Assembly (NCBI GenBank): GCA_035527715.1
Contig: DATKZY010000249.1
Span: forward strand, 1-40,296
Reading direction: 5' to 3'
Length of the DNA: 40,296 nucleotides
DNA from: DSUN01 sp035527715
GTDB taxonomy: Bacteria; Planctomycetota; PUPC01; DSUN01
The number at the start of each line of letters is the position of its first letter. Positions within the stretch are counted from its first letter, which is position 1. Positions 7,060 to 14,940 of this stretch are shown here, one piece after another. The position numbers and the translations under genes were made by a program. Below the pieces are notes generated by a model that was not told the DNA's origin, made no database searches, and saw only the letters and a program-made list of their open reading frames with translations.

Positions 7060-8217
7060 TTACGTCCCGCGCCAGGGGGTGACGCGAAGGAGCGCGTGGA
7101 GGCGCGCGGGGGTCACGTCTGCGCCGAGCTGGCGCGCGAAGAGTCGCAAGATGTTCATCGCGATCGCGGCGAGGCGCAGGTAGGCGGCGTTGCCGCGCGG
7201 GTCGCTCGAGGGCGGCTTGCCGTCCCGGAGCGGCCAGCTCGCGTGGCCGAAGAAAGTCCTGAGTCTGGTCATGGATGCAGCTAGACGCACGAGAATCGGG
7301 GCAGCGTCGTCCGCGAGAGAGGTGAGGATGGCGAGGCGTTGTCGGCCCGCTCCGGGCGCCGACGCGGGCCGCTCGACGAGCAGGGCGCGCAGCCGCCGCC
7401 GTGGCGCGCGAGGGGGCGCCGCTGCGCCGAGGTCGAGGACTCGCGACGCGTCGTCGAGCGGAGCCCAGTCCGGCGTGCGCGCGGGCCTCGGGTGATGCGC
7501 GAGGGCCCACGACCAAGGCACCGTCGTGAGGAAGGGCAGCCGCAGGCGCCACAGGGCCGGCAGCAGCTCGTCGGATGCGGCGAGTCCCGCGAGCCGGACC
7601 AGGTGCGGCTTCCGGTCGAGCGCCAGGCGCGCTCGCGCCACGGTCTCCGCGACGAGAGCGTGCGGCGGCGTGCTGCGCAGGCTCAACTCTTGCGCGACCG
7701 CCTCGCCGGCGCAGAACGCGACGGCCCAGTGATGGAGACGGTTGCGGCGCCCCGGCCGGCGCACGAGGCGCTCGGCGAGCTCGAGGTCGAGGATGGGCGC
7801 GCGCTGGGTGAGCGCGCTCCCGTGCTCGCGCAGCAGGCGCGCGTTGACGGCATCGAGCTGTCGCAGGTGCGCGACGTGGAACGCGTTGAGGAAGTTGTGC
7901 GCGGTCGTGTGGTCGCAGAAGCGCGGGAGGCCGAGGGCCGCCGCGCAGTCGTCGCGGTGTCGCAGGTGCGGCTCGATCTGCGAGAGGCGCGTGGCGCCGA
8001 GCCATGCCATGGCCAGGAAGTCGTAGCAGATCATCGGGTCGCGGAACGCGCTCCGGCGGCGCCGGACGGGTCGGGCCGGGTTGCGGCGCCGCTTCACGGT
8101 GACCTCGCGGAAGAGGCGCTCGATCCCGATCACCTCGCGCGCGTACCACCCCAGCGCGGCGAGGAGCTCAGGCGAGTGCGCGGCGGCTGTGGGTAGGGGT
8201 GTTGTTACAGGGGACAT
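7060..8217 (-). CDS. Transposase-like protein (IS1380/IS4-like fold), apparently lacking catalytic residues
   Basis: A 385-residue protein. The N-terminal part (about 45-130: MICYDFLAMAWLGATRLSQI, then LPRFCDHTTAHNFLNAFHVA) resembles the helical start of IS1380/IS4-type DDE transposases, where a small-bundle domain ends in a 'first Phe-Arg-Arg-Phe' helix. The core can be matched as well: LDLELAERLV where those enzymes have Leu-Asp-x-Asp-Ser/Thr, and RLAGLAASDELLPAL where they have Arg-x-Asp-Ser-Gly-Phe. Both catalytic Asp positions are therefore missing in this alignment by eye. The C-terminus (LRLAAIAMNILRLF) has the usual Asn-Leu helix. Start ATG 8217 lies about 27 bases below a good promoter. 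Codon use and GCG-rich composition differ from its neighbours. It may be a degenerate or domesticated transposase. Confidence 0.55.
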   Translation of the reverse strand: MSPVTTPLPTAAAHSPELLAALGWYAREVIGIERLFREVTVKRRRNPARPVRRRRSAFRDPMICYDFLAMAWLGATRLSQIEPHLRHRDDCAAALGLPRFCDHTTAHNFLNAFHVAHLRQLDAVNARLLREHGSALTQRAPILDLELAERLVRRPGRRNRLHHWAVAFCAGEAVAQELSLRSTPPHALVAETVARARLALDRKPHLVRLAGLAASDELLPALWRLRLPFLTTVPWSWALAHHPRPARTPDWAPLDDASRVLDLGAAAPPRAPRRRLRALLVERPASAPGAGRQRLAILTSLADDAAPILVRLAASMTRLRTFFGHASWPLRDGKPPSSDPRGNAAYLRLAAIAMNILRLFARQLGADVTPARLHALLRVTPWRGT

Positions 8218-8250
8218 CGCTTGTCGCTCATAGCGTGGAGTAGCGATGAT

Positions 8251-8279
8251 ATGGTAGCATGTGGATGTAGCGATGTCAA
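8251..8279 (-). promoter_or_regulatory. Promoter of the transposase-like gene
   Basis: On the minus strand TTGACA (8279-8274) and TACCAT (8256-8251) are spaced by 17 bp. The region also holds repeated TAGCGATG (8241-8248 and 8268-8275), which may be a binding site. The stretch 8218-8430 is AT-rich and has no gene. Confidence 0.55.
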
Positions 8280-8431
8280 GCACTGACTGCGCAAGTAGTT
8301 AGAGCTATGTCACATGAGAGCGACGGCTACCAAGGTGATGCATAGACATTTAAGCAACAAGGACTTATATTAGATAGAGATATGAGCAAGTGGGCCCGGG
8401 CGGGGGGTCATGCCGCCAGCATGATCCCGAC

Positions 8432-8459
8432 TTGACTCACTGGGTGCATGGCCTATACT
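8432..8459 (+). promoter_or_regulatory. Promoter of the DUF1080/HzsA-like operon
   Basis: TTGACT (8432-8437) and TATACT (8454-8459) are 16 bp apart, placing the start of transcription near 8466, about 40 bases before the ATG at 8507. A small inverted repeat TCATGC/GCATGA (8408-8413, 8419-8424) lies just upstream of the -35. Confidence 0.6.
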
Positions 8460-8506
8460 GACGTGGTGGGTGGAGGGTGGGTCGGCAGAGCGCAGGAGGC
8501 TCGGCG

Positions 8507-9160
8507 ATGAGGCACAGGTGGTCGGTGTTCGCGGTGGCGTGCGTGGTGGGGCTCGGCACGGTGGCCTGGGCGGCGGAGGCCGGCGAGGCGATCGAGCCGA
8601 AGGAGCGGGTCGAGCTGTTCAATGGCAAGGATCTCACGGGCTGGGCCTTCTGCGTCGGCGGCAAGGCCGAGCCGGGCGAGACCTTCAAGGTGGAGGATGG
8701 CGTGGTGAAGTGCGCGGGCCGGCCCGCGGGCTACATGCGCACCGAGAAGGCCTACAAGAACTACAAGTTCGTCATGGAATGGCGCTTCCTCAAGCCGGGC
8801 AACGGCGGGGTGCTCGTGCACATGAGCGGCAAGGACGGCGTGTGGCCCCGCAGCCTCGAGTGCCAGGGAATGCACAAGAACCAGGGCGATTTCTTCGTCA
8901 TCGGCGGCTTCGAGTGCAAGGAGCACAAGGGCGTGCAGGGCCGCCGCGTGGCCAAGAAGGGCGAGAGCAACGAGAAGGAAGTGGGCGAATGGAACACGTA
9001 TGAGATCGTGTGCGACGGCGACGCGGTGCTGCCGCACGTGAACGGCAAGCTGATGAACGAGGCGCACGAGTGCAGCGAGACGAGCGGCATGATCTGCATC
9101 CAGAGCGAGGGCGGGCAATGGGAGGCCCGGAAGATCTACCTCGAGCCCTTGAAAAAGTGA
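8507..9160 (+). CDS. Exported DUF1080 (3-keto-disaccharide hydrolase-like) protein
   Basis: A 217-residue protein with a signal peptide (MRHRWSVFAVACVVGLGTVA, cleavage after AWA). The mature part is a DUF1080 concanavalin-like domain: VELFNGKDLTGW near residue 38 is the diagnostic start, followed by FKVEDGVVKCAG, YKNYKFVMEWRF, GGVLVHMSG, SLECQGMH, GEWNTYEIVCDGD and a final GMICIQSEGGQWEARKIYLEPL. Members have been linked to hydrolysis of 3-keto-glycosides and to carbohydrate binding. The domain is hugely expanded in Planctomycetota. A textbook AGGAGG site lies 7 bases before ATG 8507. It forms an operon with the HzsA-like gene 11 bases downstream, perhaps supplying it with a sugar-related partner. 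Confidence 0.9.
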   Translation: MRHRWSVFAVACVVGLGTVAWAAEAGEAIEPKERVELFNGKDLTGWAFCVGGKAEPGETFKVEDGVVKCAGRPAGYMRTEKAYKNYKFVMEWRFLKPGNGGVLVHMSGKDGVWPRSLECQGMHKNQGDFFVIGGFECKEHKGVQGRRVAKKGESNEKEVGEWNTYEIVCDGDAVLPHVNGKLMNEAHECSETSGMICIQSEGGQWEARKIYLEPLKK

Positions 9161-9171
9161 GGTCACACCGA

Positions 9172-12100
9172 ATGCGCTCCCTCGGCCTCGCCGCGGTGCT
9201 GGCGGCGCTTCTGGCGGCCCCTGTCCACGCCGACAGCTTCACGATCCGGTGCGACTGGTTCGACCGGGGGAACGCGGACACCGACCGCGTGGCACGGCCC
9301 TACGCGGACAAGTATCCGTGCATCGTCAACGGCGGCGTGGTGCCGAACCAGGCGGAATACGACCTCGACTTCCCCGTCACGGGTGAGTACACGCTCTCGG
9401 CCCTTTACGCCGCGGCGGCCTCGCGGCCCGTGGACATCCTGCTCGACGGCAAGGTGCTCGCGCGGGGCTTCAAGAGCACGACGGGCGGCTGGCGGACGAG
9501 CGGCGCGAAGTGGGAGAAGCAGTGCACGGCAGCGGTCTCGCAGGGGAAGCACACGGTCAAGCTCCTGTGCGCCGTCGAGTGCCTGCCCCATATCTGCGCC
9601 CTGCGGTTCGAGACGGATGTGGCCTTCCCCAAGGACTGGAAGCTTGCCCGCCGCGCCCCCAAGTCGCCGGCGGCGAAGCCCCAGGCGCCGCAGGGCACGC
9701 TGGCGGACCGCGAGGGCTTCGTGGGCTTCTACCCCCTGAACCCGCCCGATTCCTACGACTACACGCAGCCCTACGACCGCATTCCCCTGCCCAATCCCCG
9801 CGCCCATCGCATCCTCGAGTACGTGCTCCTGGGCGACAAGTTCGTGGTGAAGGCCGACATCGTCGGCCGCGAAGGCACGGCCGGTGCGACGCCGGCGGTC
9901 GAGGACGCGTCTCGCAACGAGCTCCTCCAGGTCGTGCCCAACGCCAGCGACGAGGCGGCCGACTGGATGGCCAACCTGGCCCTGATGGTTGACGGGAAGC
10001 CGGCGGAACGCGACACGCTGCCTCTCTCGCCCGCCTGCCTGAAGGGAATGCTGGAGCACGCGACGCGGCTGGTGGACGACTTCCGCTCGATGCCCGGCGC
10101 GGCCCGCGACCTCCTGGCCGCCGAGCGCGACGACGCGGCCAAGCTCCTGGCCGGCCTCGACCCCCTGCTGGCGCAACCCGACACGAAGGCCAAGTGGGAG
10201 CGCTTCTACGCCCTCTACGTCCAGGCGTTCAAGCTCAAGGACCGCATCGCGCTCGCCAATCCGCTGCTCGACTTCAAGAGCGTCGTCGTCGCGAAGCGGC
10301 CGACGACCAACACCTCACACATCTATACGATCTACTTCGACGGCTCGGGCCGCTACAAGGCGGGCAGCGGCCTCTTCGTCCTCTCCCCCGTGCGGCCCGA
10401 AGGCAAGCTCGCGTGCCTGACGGGCGAGCTGAAGACCGACGGCATCTACCGCGACCCCGACGTGCACTGGGACGGCGCGAAGCTGCTCTTCGCCTATAAG
10501 GCCGACAAGCCGACGGCGACGCACATCTACGAGGTCGGCCTCGACGGCACGGGCCTCCGCCAGATCACCAAGGGCCTCTACGACGACGTGGACCCCTGCT
10601 ACCTGCCCGACGACCGCGTGGCCTTCATCTCCACCCGCACCGAGCGCGTGACCCTGTGCCACAACGCCTTCACCGTGTCGAACCTCTTCACGATGGACGG
10701 CGACGGGTCGGGGATCCGCTGCATTTCGACGAACACGATCCACGACTTCACGCCCAGCGTGCTTGCCGACGGGCAGATCGCCGTGAGCCAGTGGCGCTAC
10801 GTGGACAAGCACGTGGGCAACAACCAGAGCCTCTGGCGCTGCAACCCCGATGGCACCCGCTCCACCCACGTCGCCGGCGCCCACTTCGGCCCGGTGACGC
10901 TCTGGGGCGCGCGCCAGGTGCCCGGCTCCGAGCGGATCGCCTGCATCCTCGGGCCGCACATGCCCTACGCCGTCGGGCCGATCGGCCTCGTCCATCCGAT
11001 GTACTCCCACTCGAGCCCGGCCATCTTCACCAACCTCACGCCCGAGATTCCGCCGCCCAGCCACGCCTCGTGGCAGCGCAAGGAGGCCGGCTTCTACGCC
11101 GACGTGTTCCCGCTCTCCGAGAATTACTTCCTGGTTTCCTACTGCTACGGGCCGGACGAGCGGCACCCCACCGGCTACGGCCTCTACCTGCTCGACCGCT
11201 GGAACAACCGCGACCTGGTCTGCCGCGACCCCGAGCTTTCGACCTTCGAGGCGTTCCCCGTCAAGGCGCGCCCGCGGCCCCGCGTCATCGCGCCTCGCGA
11301 GGAGGGCGTCACGGCCGTGCCGAGCCACAACGACCCGGCGAAGACCGAATGGGGCACGTTCTATTGCCTCAACGTCTACGACGGGCTGCCCGGCGTAAAG
11401 CCCGGCGAGGTGAAGTGGCTGCGCGTGCTCGAGGAGGTGCCGAAGCCCGTGTCGTCGCACACCCGCGGCTACGGCCTCCAGAACCCCGCAATCAGCTTCA
11501 GCGGCCAGTTCGCCCTCAAACGCCTCTGGGGCACCGTGCCCGTCGAGCCCGACGGCTCGATCCACTTCAAGGCCCCCGCCAACCGCATGGTCTACTTCTC
11601 GGCCCTCGATGCGAACCGGATGGAGGTCCAGCGCATGCGGACCTTCACCACCGTGGCCCCCGGCGAGAGCTACGGCTGCATCGGCTGCCACGAGCGCAAG
11701 ACCAGCTCGCCGCCCACCACGTTCCCGCTGGCGCTCCAGCGGTCGCCGTCCGAGATCGCCCCGCCTAGGTGGGCCGGCATCCACGGGCCGGACTTCTACA
11801 AGACCGCTCAGCCCGTCCTCGACAAGCATTGCGTCAAGTGCCACAGCGGGCCGCAGCCGAAGGGCGGCGTTGACCTCTCGCCCGACTTCACGCCCATCTT
11901 CAACGTCGCCTACGAAACCCTCTGCTCCAAGAGGCTCGTGAGCTACGCGGACCTCTACCACGTCTCCACCCTCGTCACCCGCCCGCCGAAGTACTACGGC
12001 TCCCACGCCAGCAAGATGATGCAGGTGGTGAGGACGACTCACAAGGACCGCGTGCAGTTGGCCCCCGAGGACCTCGAGCGGCTGGCGACGTGGATTGACT

Positions 12101-12540
12101 GCAATGCGCCCTACTACGGCACTTACGTCTACGAGCGCCCTGGCACGACGGGCGGCCGCGACATCTTCGCCAAGGGCAAGGCCGTGCTGGACGACGTCCA
12201 CAAGCGCCGCTGTGCCTCCTGCCACGGCGGCAGCCCGGGGGCGACCGTGCTGCGCATGCGCCTGCCAGCCGAGGCCACCCGCGCCCTCGTCGCGCCCCTC
12301 GCCAAGGCCGCCGGCGGCGACGCCACTTGCAGGAGCAAGGCGAAGGCCGGCGAGTTGACGGGCGAGCCGAAGCCCGTGTTCGCCGACAAGACCGACCCCG
12401 ACTACCGGAAGCTCCTGGGCGTCTACGCCGACATTGCGGCGAACCCCCGCGTGGACATGCTCCCCGAGCGCCCGCCGCTGAGCGACCCAGGCTGCCGCTA
12501 CGTGTATCGCCCGGGCGTCGTGCGCGACGCGCCGAGATGA
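9172..12540 (+). CDS. Exported multihaem protein with hydrazine synthase alpha-like (HZS_alpha) propeller
   Basis: A 1122-residue protein with a signal peptide (MRSLGLAAVLAALLAAPVHA). Residues 22-145 form a carbohydrate-binding-like beta domain (DSFTIRCDWFDRG...GEYTLSALYAA). A helical linker leads to a large beta-propeller (about 370-800), with PD40-like blades such as YRDPDVHWDGAKLLFAY and HIYEVGLDGTGLRQITKG, as in the HZS_alpha family. Three haem-c sites CxxCH follow: C836-C839-H840 (CIGCH), C887-C890-H891 (CVKCH) and C1014-C1017-H1018 (CASCH). The second is in a PSCyt1-like context (QPVLDKHCVKCHSG). Members of this family occur in many non-anammox planctomycetes and their function is unknown. 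A periplasmic redox role acting on a carbohydrate or small molecule is inferred. AGGT lies 8 bases before the start. Confidence 0.82.
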   Translation: MRSLGLAAVLAALLAAPVHADSFTIRCDWFDRGNADTDRVARPYADKYPCIVNGGVVPNQAEYDLDFPVTGEYTLSALYAAAASRPVDILLDGKVLARGFKSTTGGWRTSGAKWEKQCTAAVSQGKHTVKLLCAVECLPHICALRFETDVAFPKDWKLARRAPKSPAAKPQAPQGTLADREGFVGFYPLNPPDSYDYTQPYDRIPLPNPRAHRILEYVLLGDKFVVKADIVGREGTAGATPAVEDASRNELLQVVPNASDEAADWMANLALMVDGKPAERDTLPLSPACLKGMLEHATRLVDDFRSMPGAARDLLAAERDDAAKLLAGLDPLLAQPDTKAKWERFYALYVQAFKLKDRIALANPLLDFKSVVVAKRPTTNTSHIYTIYFDGSGRYKAGSGLFVLSPVRPEGKLACLTGELKTDGIYRDPDVHWDGAKLLFAYKADKPTATHIYEVGLDGTGLRQITKGLYDDVDPCYLPDDRVAFISTRTERVTLCHNAFTVSNLFTMDGDGSGIRCISTNTIHDFTPSVLADGQIAVSQWRYVDKHVGNNQSLWRCNPDGTRSTHVAGAHFGPVTLWGARQVPGSERIACILGPHMPYAVGPIGLVHPMYSHSSPAIFTNLTPEIPPPSHASWQRKEAGFYADVFPLSENYFLVSYCYGPDERHPTGYGLYLLDRWNNRDLVCRDPELSTFEAFPVKARPRPRVIAPREEGVTAVPSHNDPAKTEWGTFYCLNVYDGLPGVKPGEVKWLRVLEEVPKPVSSHTRGYGLQNPAISFSGQFALKRLWGTVPVEPDGSIHFKAPANRMVYFSALDANRMEVQRMRTFTTVAPGESYGCIGCHERKTSSPPTTFPLALQRSPSEIAPPRWAGIHGPDFYKTAQPVLDKHCVKCHSGPQPKGGVDLSPDFTPIFNVAYETLCSKRLVSYADLYHVSTLVTRPPKYYGSHASKMMQVVRTTHKDRVQLAPEDLERLATWIDCNAPYYGTYVYERPGTTGGRDIFAKGKAVLDDVHKRRCASCHGGSPGATVLRMRLPAEATRALVAPLAKAAGGDATCRSKAKAGELTGEPKPVFADKTDPDYRKLLGVYADIAANPRVDMLPERPPLSDPGCRYVYRPGVVRDAPR

Positions 12541-12559
12541 TGCGTGCCGCGTCCCGTAG

Positions 12560-12581
12560 GGGCGGCCCTGTGTGGCCGCCC
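12560..12581. terminator. GC hairpin after the HzsA-like gene
   Basis: GGGCGGCC (12560-12567) pairs perfectly with GGCCGCCC (12574-12581) around a 6-base loop, 19 bases after the stop of the HzsA-like gene. There is no T run, so termination would be inefficient or factor-assisted; it could also be a dispersed repeat, since similar 'GTAGGGGCGG' sequences are common between genes in related genomes. Confidence 0.4.
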
Positions 12582-12634
12582 TCTGGCCTCGAACACCGAA
12601 CCCCCAACACGGAACGCCATTTCAGGATGGCCCC

Positions 12635-13171
12635 TTGCCCCACGACGACCTCACCACTGCAATCAAGGCGGCCGCCACCCGCCACGACGAGGCGGCCTGC
12701 ACACTGATCGCGGTGCATTCGTTCGCCGCGGCCGCCGAGCTGATCTGCCTCGCGCTCGAGAGCCTGTCCGGCTACCTCGTCGGGAGTACGGCCCGCACGC
12801 CCTCGAAGGCCAGCTTCCTCGCCTTCTGCCGCCGCTACCTGCCCGAGCTGGGCCGCGTGGACCCCGGGGTCGCCCTCTCCGAGCGTCCCCGACGACCCGT
12901 CGCCACGTGTGCCGAGGCCGTCTACGTCGCCTTTCGAGGGGGGCTGCTCCACGACGGGGAGCGGGCCGCCGGCATCTGCTGCGTGGACGACAAGGGGAAG
13001 TGGATGCTCAGCTTCGAGGCCGACGGGTCGGCCTGCCTCAACGTCGTGCCCTTCCAGGCCCAGTTCGAGCGCGGCCTCAACGCCTACCTGGCCGACCTCG
13101 CCCGCGACGAGTCGCTCGCGGCCAAGGCCGCCCGCCGCTCTGCCTTCCTCGCCAGGCCCATGCTCGTATAG
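12635..13171 (+). CDS. Protein of unknown function, mostly helical
   Basis: A 178-residue soluble protein I do not recognise. Starting at TTG 12635 it opens with PHDDLTTAIKAAATRHDEAA and continues with a long helical region (VHSFAAAAELICLALESLSG) and FLAFCRRYLPEL, which gives a helix-rich N-terminal half reminiscent of small HEPN-like helical bundles, though no Arg-x4-6-His motif is evident. The later part has strands (AGICCVDDKGKWMLSFEAD) and ends VVPFQAQFERGLNAYLADLA. A CAGGA sequence lies 7 bases before the TTG; GTG at 12572 would be the longer option, but the intervening sequence looks like a dispersed repeat. It converges on the GspE-like gene, and a strong palindrome lies between them. 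Confidence 0.55.
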   Translation: MPHDDLTTAIKAAATRHDEAACTLIAVHSFAAAAELICLALESLSGYLVGSTARTPSKASFLAFCRRYLPELGRVDPGVALSERPRRPVATCAEAVYVAFRGGLLHDGERAAGICCVDDKGKWMLSFEADGSACLNVVPFQAQFERGLNAYLADLARDESLAAKAARRSAFLARPMLV

Positions 13172-13224
13172 GTGCGGGGACCTTCGGGGAGGTGGGGATG
13201 GTGCGCCATCCGCCACGGGACCGA

Positions 13225-13246
13225 CGCGCTTTCGCGCGAAAGCGCG
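13225..13246. terminator. 22-bp perfect palindrome between convergent genes
   Basis: Bases 13225-13246 are a perfect palindrome (half-site CGCGCTTTCGC), able to form a stem with a CGCG loop. It sits midway in the 119-bp gap between the plus-strand gene ending at 13171 and the minus-strand GspE-like gene ending at 13291, the place of a bidirectional terminator. There is no long T tract on either side. Confidence 0.5.
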
Positions 13247-13290
13247 ACGATCGCCGCGGCAGCCCCGGTGCCCACCCTTGACGCGGGGGC

Positions 13291-14829
13291 TCAGAGCACG
13301 CGGAGGACCTCTTCGAGGGAGGTGGCGCCCTCGGCGGCGCGGCGGATGCCGTCGGCGGCCATGGTGGTCATGCCCTGGCCGATAGCGATGGTGCGCAACT
13401 CGTCGAGCGAGGCGCCGCGGCGGAGGGCCGCGCCGATCTCGGGCGTGACCTCGAGGGCCTCGGCGATGACCTCGCGGCCGCGGAAGCCGGTCTGGTGGCA
13501 CTTCGCGCAGCCGCGCGGGGCACGGAACGCCTTGGGCAGCGCCGCCCAATCGAGCCCGCCGGCACGGGCCAGGGTCGCGGCCTGCTCGAGGTGGCTCGCC
13601 AGGGGCTGCGCCTCGACGCTGCACTCGGGGCAGAGCTTGCGGATGAGGCGCTGGGCGATGATGAGTTTCGTGGAGTCGGCCACGAGGAACGGGTCGCTGC
13701 CAATCTCGACCATCCGCACGAGCGCCCGCGCCGCCTCGTCGGCGTGCAGGGTCGTGAGCACCAGGTGCCCCGTCAGCGCGGCCTGGTGGACGAGTTGGAG
13801 CGATGCCAAGTCGCGCACCTCGCCGACCATGATGACGTTGGGCGCGGAACGCAGGAACGAGCGGACCGCGGTGGCAAACGTCACGCCCGCCTGCGGCCGC
13901 ACGGCCACCTGGACCACGCCGGGCAGGAGGAACTCCACGGGGTCCTCGACGGCCATCAGCTTGCGCTCGGGGCTGACGAGGTGGTTCAGGCAGGCGTAGA
14001 GGACCGTGGTCTTGCCGCAGCCGGTGGGGCCGGTGATGAGGAGGGTGCCCCAGGGGGCGCGCAGCGCGCGGAGGAGCCGCTCCTTGTCCCGCGGCGCGTA
14101 GCCCAGGCGGTCCAGCTCGAGCCGCACGGCGCTGGCGTCGAGCACGCGCACGGTCAGCGACGGCCCCAAGACGGCGGGCACGAAGCACACCCGGAGGTCC
14201 ACGACCTGCCCGGTGTCGGCCAGGCGGACCTCGATGCGGCCGTCCTGGGGGCGGACCTTCTCGTGGACGTCGCAGTTGGCCATCGTCTTCCACTGCTCGT
14301 CGAGGGCGGGGAGCAGGCGGGCGTCAATCTCGGCCACGGGGTGGAGCACGCCGTCCACGCGATAGCGGAGGACGCCGACCGTGCCCTCGCGGCCGGCCCG
14401 GCGGGAGGGCTCGATGTGGATGTCGCTGGCCTGCATGGCCACGCCGAGGCGGATCATGAGACTGACTGCGTGAACGATGTCGGTGGCGTCGGGGGGCGCG
14501 ACGTCCTTGGCGCCGAGGGCCTCGACGCGGCGGCGGAGGTTCTCGATCAGGGGCGAGAGGTCGGCCCGCAGCTCGATGCGCGGCTCCTGGCCGGCCAGGA
14601 AGCGCTCGACGTCGGCGCGGCGGAAGCGCCACTGCCTGCCGAGCTTGGTGCCGACGATCCTGCCCTGGCGCACCCAGCGGTAGAAGGTGGGGCGCGAGGT
14701 CTTCAGCAGCTCGATGGCCTGCCTCATGGTAAGGAGCTGGCCCGCCGCATGTCCTTTCTCCTCAAGTGGTTGCGTGTCGCTCGCCCTGGGCGCTCCGCGG
14801 CCCCCGTTCACACCTGTCGGCTTGGTCAT
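13291..14829 (-). CDS. GspE/PulE-type secretion ATPase with N-terminal excisionase-like HTH
   Basis: A 512-residue protein. Residues 32-79 are a MerR/excisionase-type helix-turn-helix (LLTMRQAIELLKTSRPTFY, then RWVRQGRIVGTKLGRQW) in place of the usual GspE N-terminal domain. From about 115 it is a type II secretion/type IV pilus assembly ATPase: SDIHIEPSR (135-143), Walker A GPTGCGKT (267-274), Asp box AVEDPVE (293-299), Walker B NVIMVGEVRD (331-340), His box GHLVLTTLHAD (354-364), and a Cys4 zinc motif with C400, C403, C441 and C444. Such ATPases power pseudopilus or pilus assembly at the inner membrane. AGGAGG lies 6 bases before ATG 14829; an earlier ATG at 14856 touches the -10 box and is excluded. 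No other secretion gene lies nearby. Confidence 0.85.
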   Translation of the reverse strand: MTKPTGVNGGRGAPRASDTQPLEEKGHAAGQLLTMRQAIELLKTSRPTFYRWVRQGRIVGTKLGRQWRFRRADVERFLAGQEPRIELRADLSPLIENLRRRVEALGAKDVAPPDATDIVHAVSLMIRLGVAMQASDIHIEPSRRAGREGTVGVLRYRVDGVLHPVAEIDARLLPALDEQWKTMANCDVHEKVRPQDGRIEVRLADTGQVVDLRVCFVPAVLGPSLTVRVLDASAVRLELDRLGYAPRDKERLLRALRAPWGTLLITGPTGCGKTTVLYACLNHLVSPERKLMAVEDPVEFLLPGVVQVAVRPQAGVTFATAVRSFLRSAPNVIMVGEVRDLASLQLVHQAALTGHLVLTTLHADEAARALVRMVEIGSDPFLVADSTKLIIAQRLIRKLCPECSVEAQPLASHLEQAATLARAGGLDWAALPKAFRAPRGCAKCHQTGFRGREVIAEALEVTPEIGAALRRGASLDELRTIAIGQGMTTMAADGIRRAAEGATSLEEVLRVL

Positions 14830-14856
14830 CGGACGCCTCCTAACCAGGCTGATCAT

Positions 14857-14885
14857 AGTATATCATAGACGTTATGATATGTCAA
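14857..14885 (-). promoter_or_regulatory. Promoter of the HTH-GspE gene with palindromic operator in the spacer
   Basis: On the minus strand TTGACA (14885-14880) and TATACT (14862-14857) are spaced by exactly 17 bp. The spacer holds a perfect inverted repeat, ATATCATA (14860-14867) and TATGATAT (14873-14880), around 5 bases. A protein bound there would block RNA polymerase. The gene's own HTH domain is an obvious candidate, but this is inference. Confidence 0.7.
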
Positions 14886-14901
14886 GAGAATTATGGTCAT
14901 T

Positions 14902-14940
14902 AGCGACCACAAAGCGACCGAAAAGCGATTCAGAGCGATT
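14902..14940. repeat. Four helically phased AGCGA(CC/TT) repeats upstream of the HTH-GspE promoter
   Basis: AGCGACC starts at 14902 and 14913 and AGCGATT at 14924 and 14934, so the copies are 11, 11 and 10 bases apart, on one face of the helix. They lie 17-55 bases upstream of the -35 box on the minus strand (reading AATCGCT/GGTCGCT), the usual place for an activator array. Confidence 0.6.

Noticed and set aside
6316..7284. 322-codon plus-strand and 234-codon minus-strand frames in the CpG-rich core
   Set aside because: Arg/Ala/Pro-rich in every frame, no ribosome-binding site, no domain; explained by composition.
5108..8217. Integrated phage or integrative element bounded by the Xer-type recombinase
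   Set aside because: No attachment-site repeat, tRNA gene, phage structural or replication gene was found; only the island composition hints at it.
6138..8384. CATATCTC (6138-6145) inverted at 8377-8384 as terminal repeats of the island
   Set aside because: Only 8 bases match and neighbouring bases do not extend it; no target duplication, so chance is likely.
10315..12225. 636-codon open frame on the minus strand, and similar long frames at 718-2301, 13495-14868 and 18422-21868
   Set aside because: They lie antisense to well-supported genes and reflect high third-position GC; their translations are rich in Arg, Gly, Ala, Val without known motifs.
9172..12540. Anammox hydrazine synthase alpha subunit
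   Set aside because: Only the propeller-type family similarity holds; HzsB/HzsC, hydrazine dehydrogenase and nitrite reductase genes are absent and the protein has an added carbohydrate-binding-like domain and three haem sites.
14856..14856. Earlier ATG as start of the HTH-GspE gene
   Set aside because: It directly abuts the -10 box and would lie at or before the transcription start; ATG 14829 has AGGAGG at good spacing.
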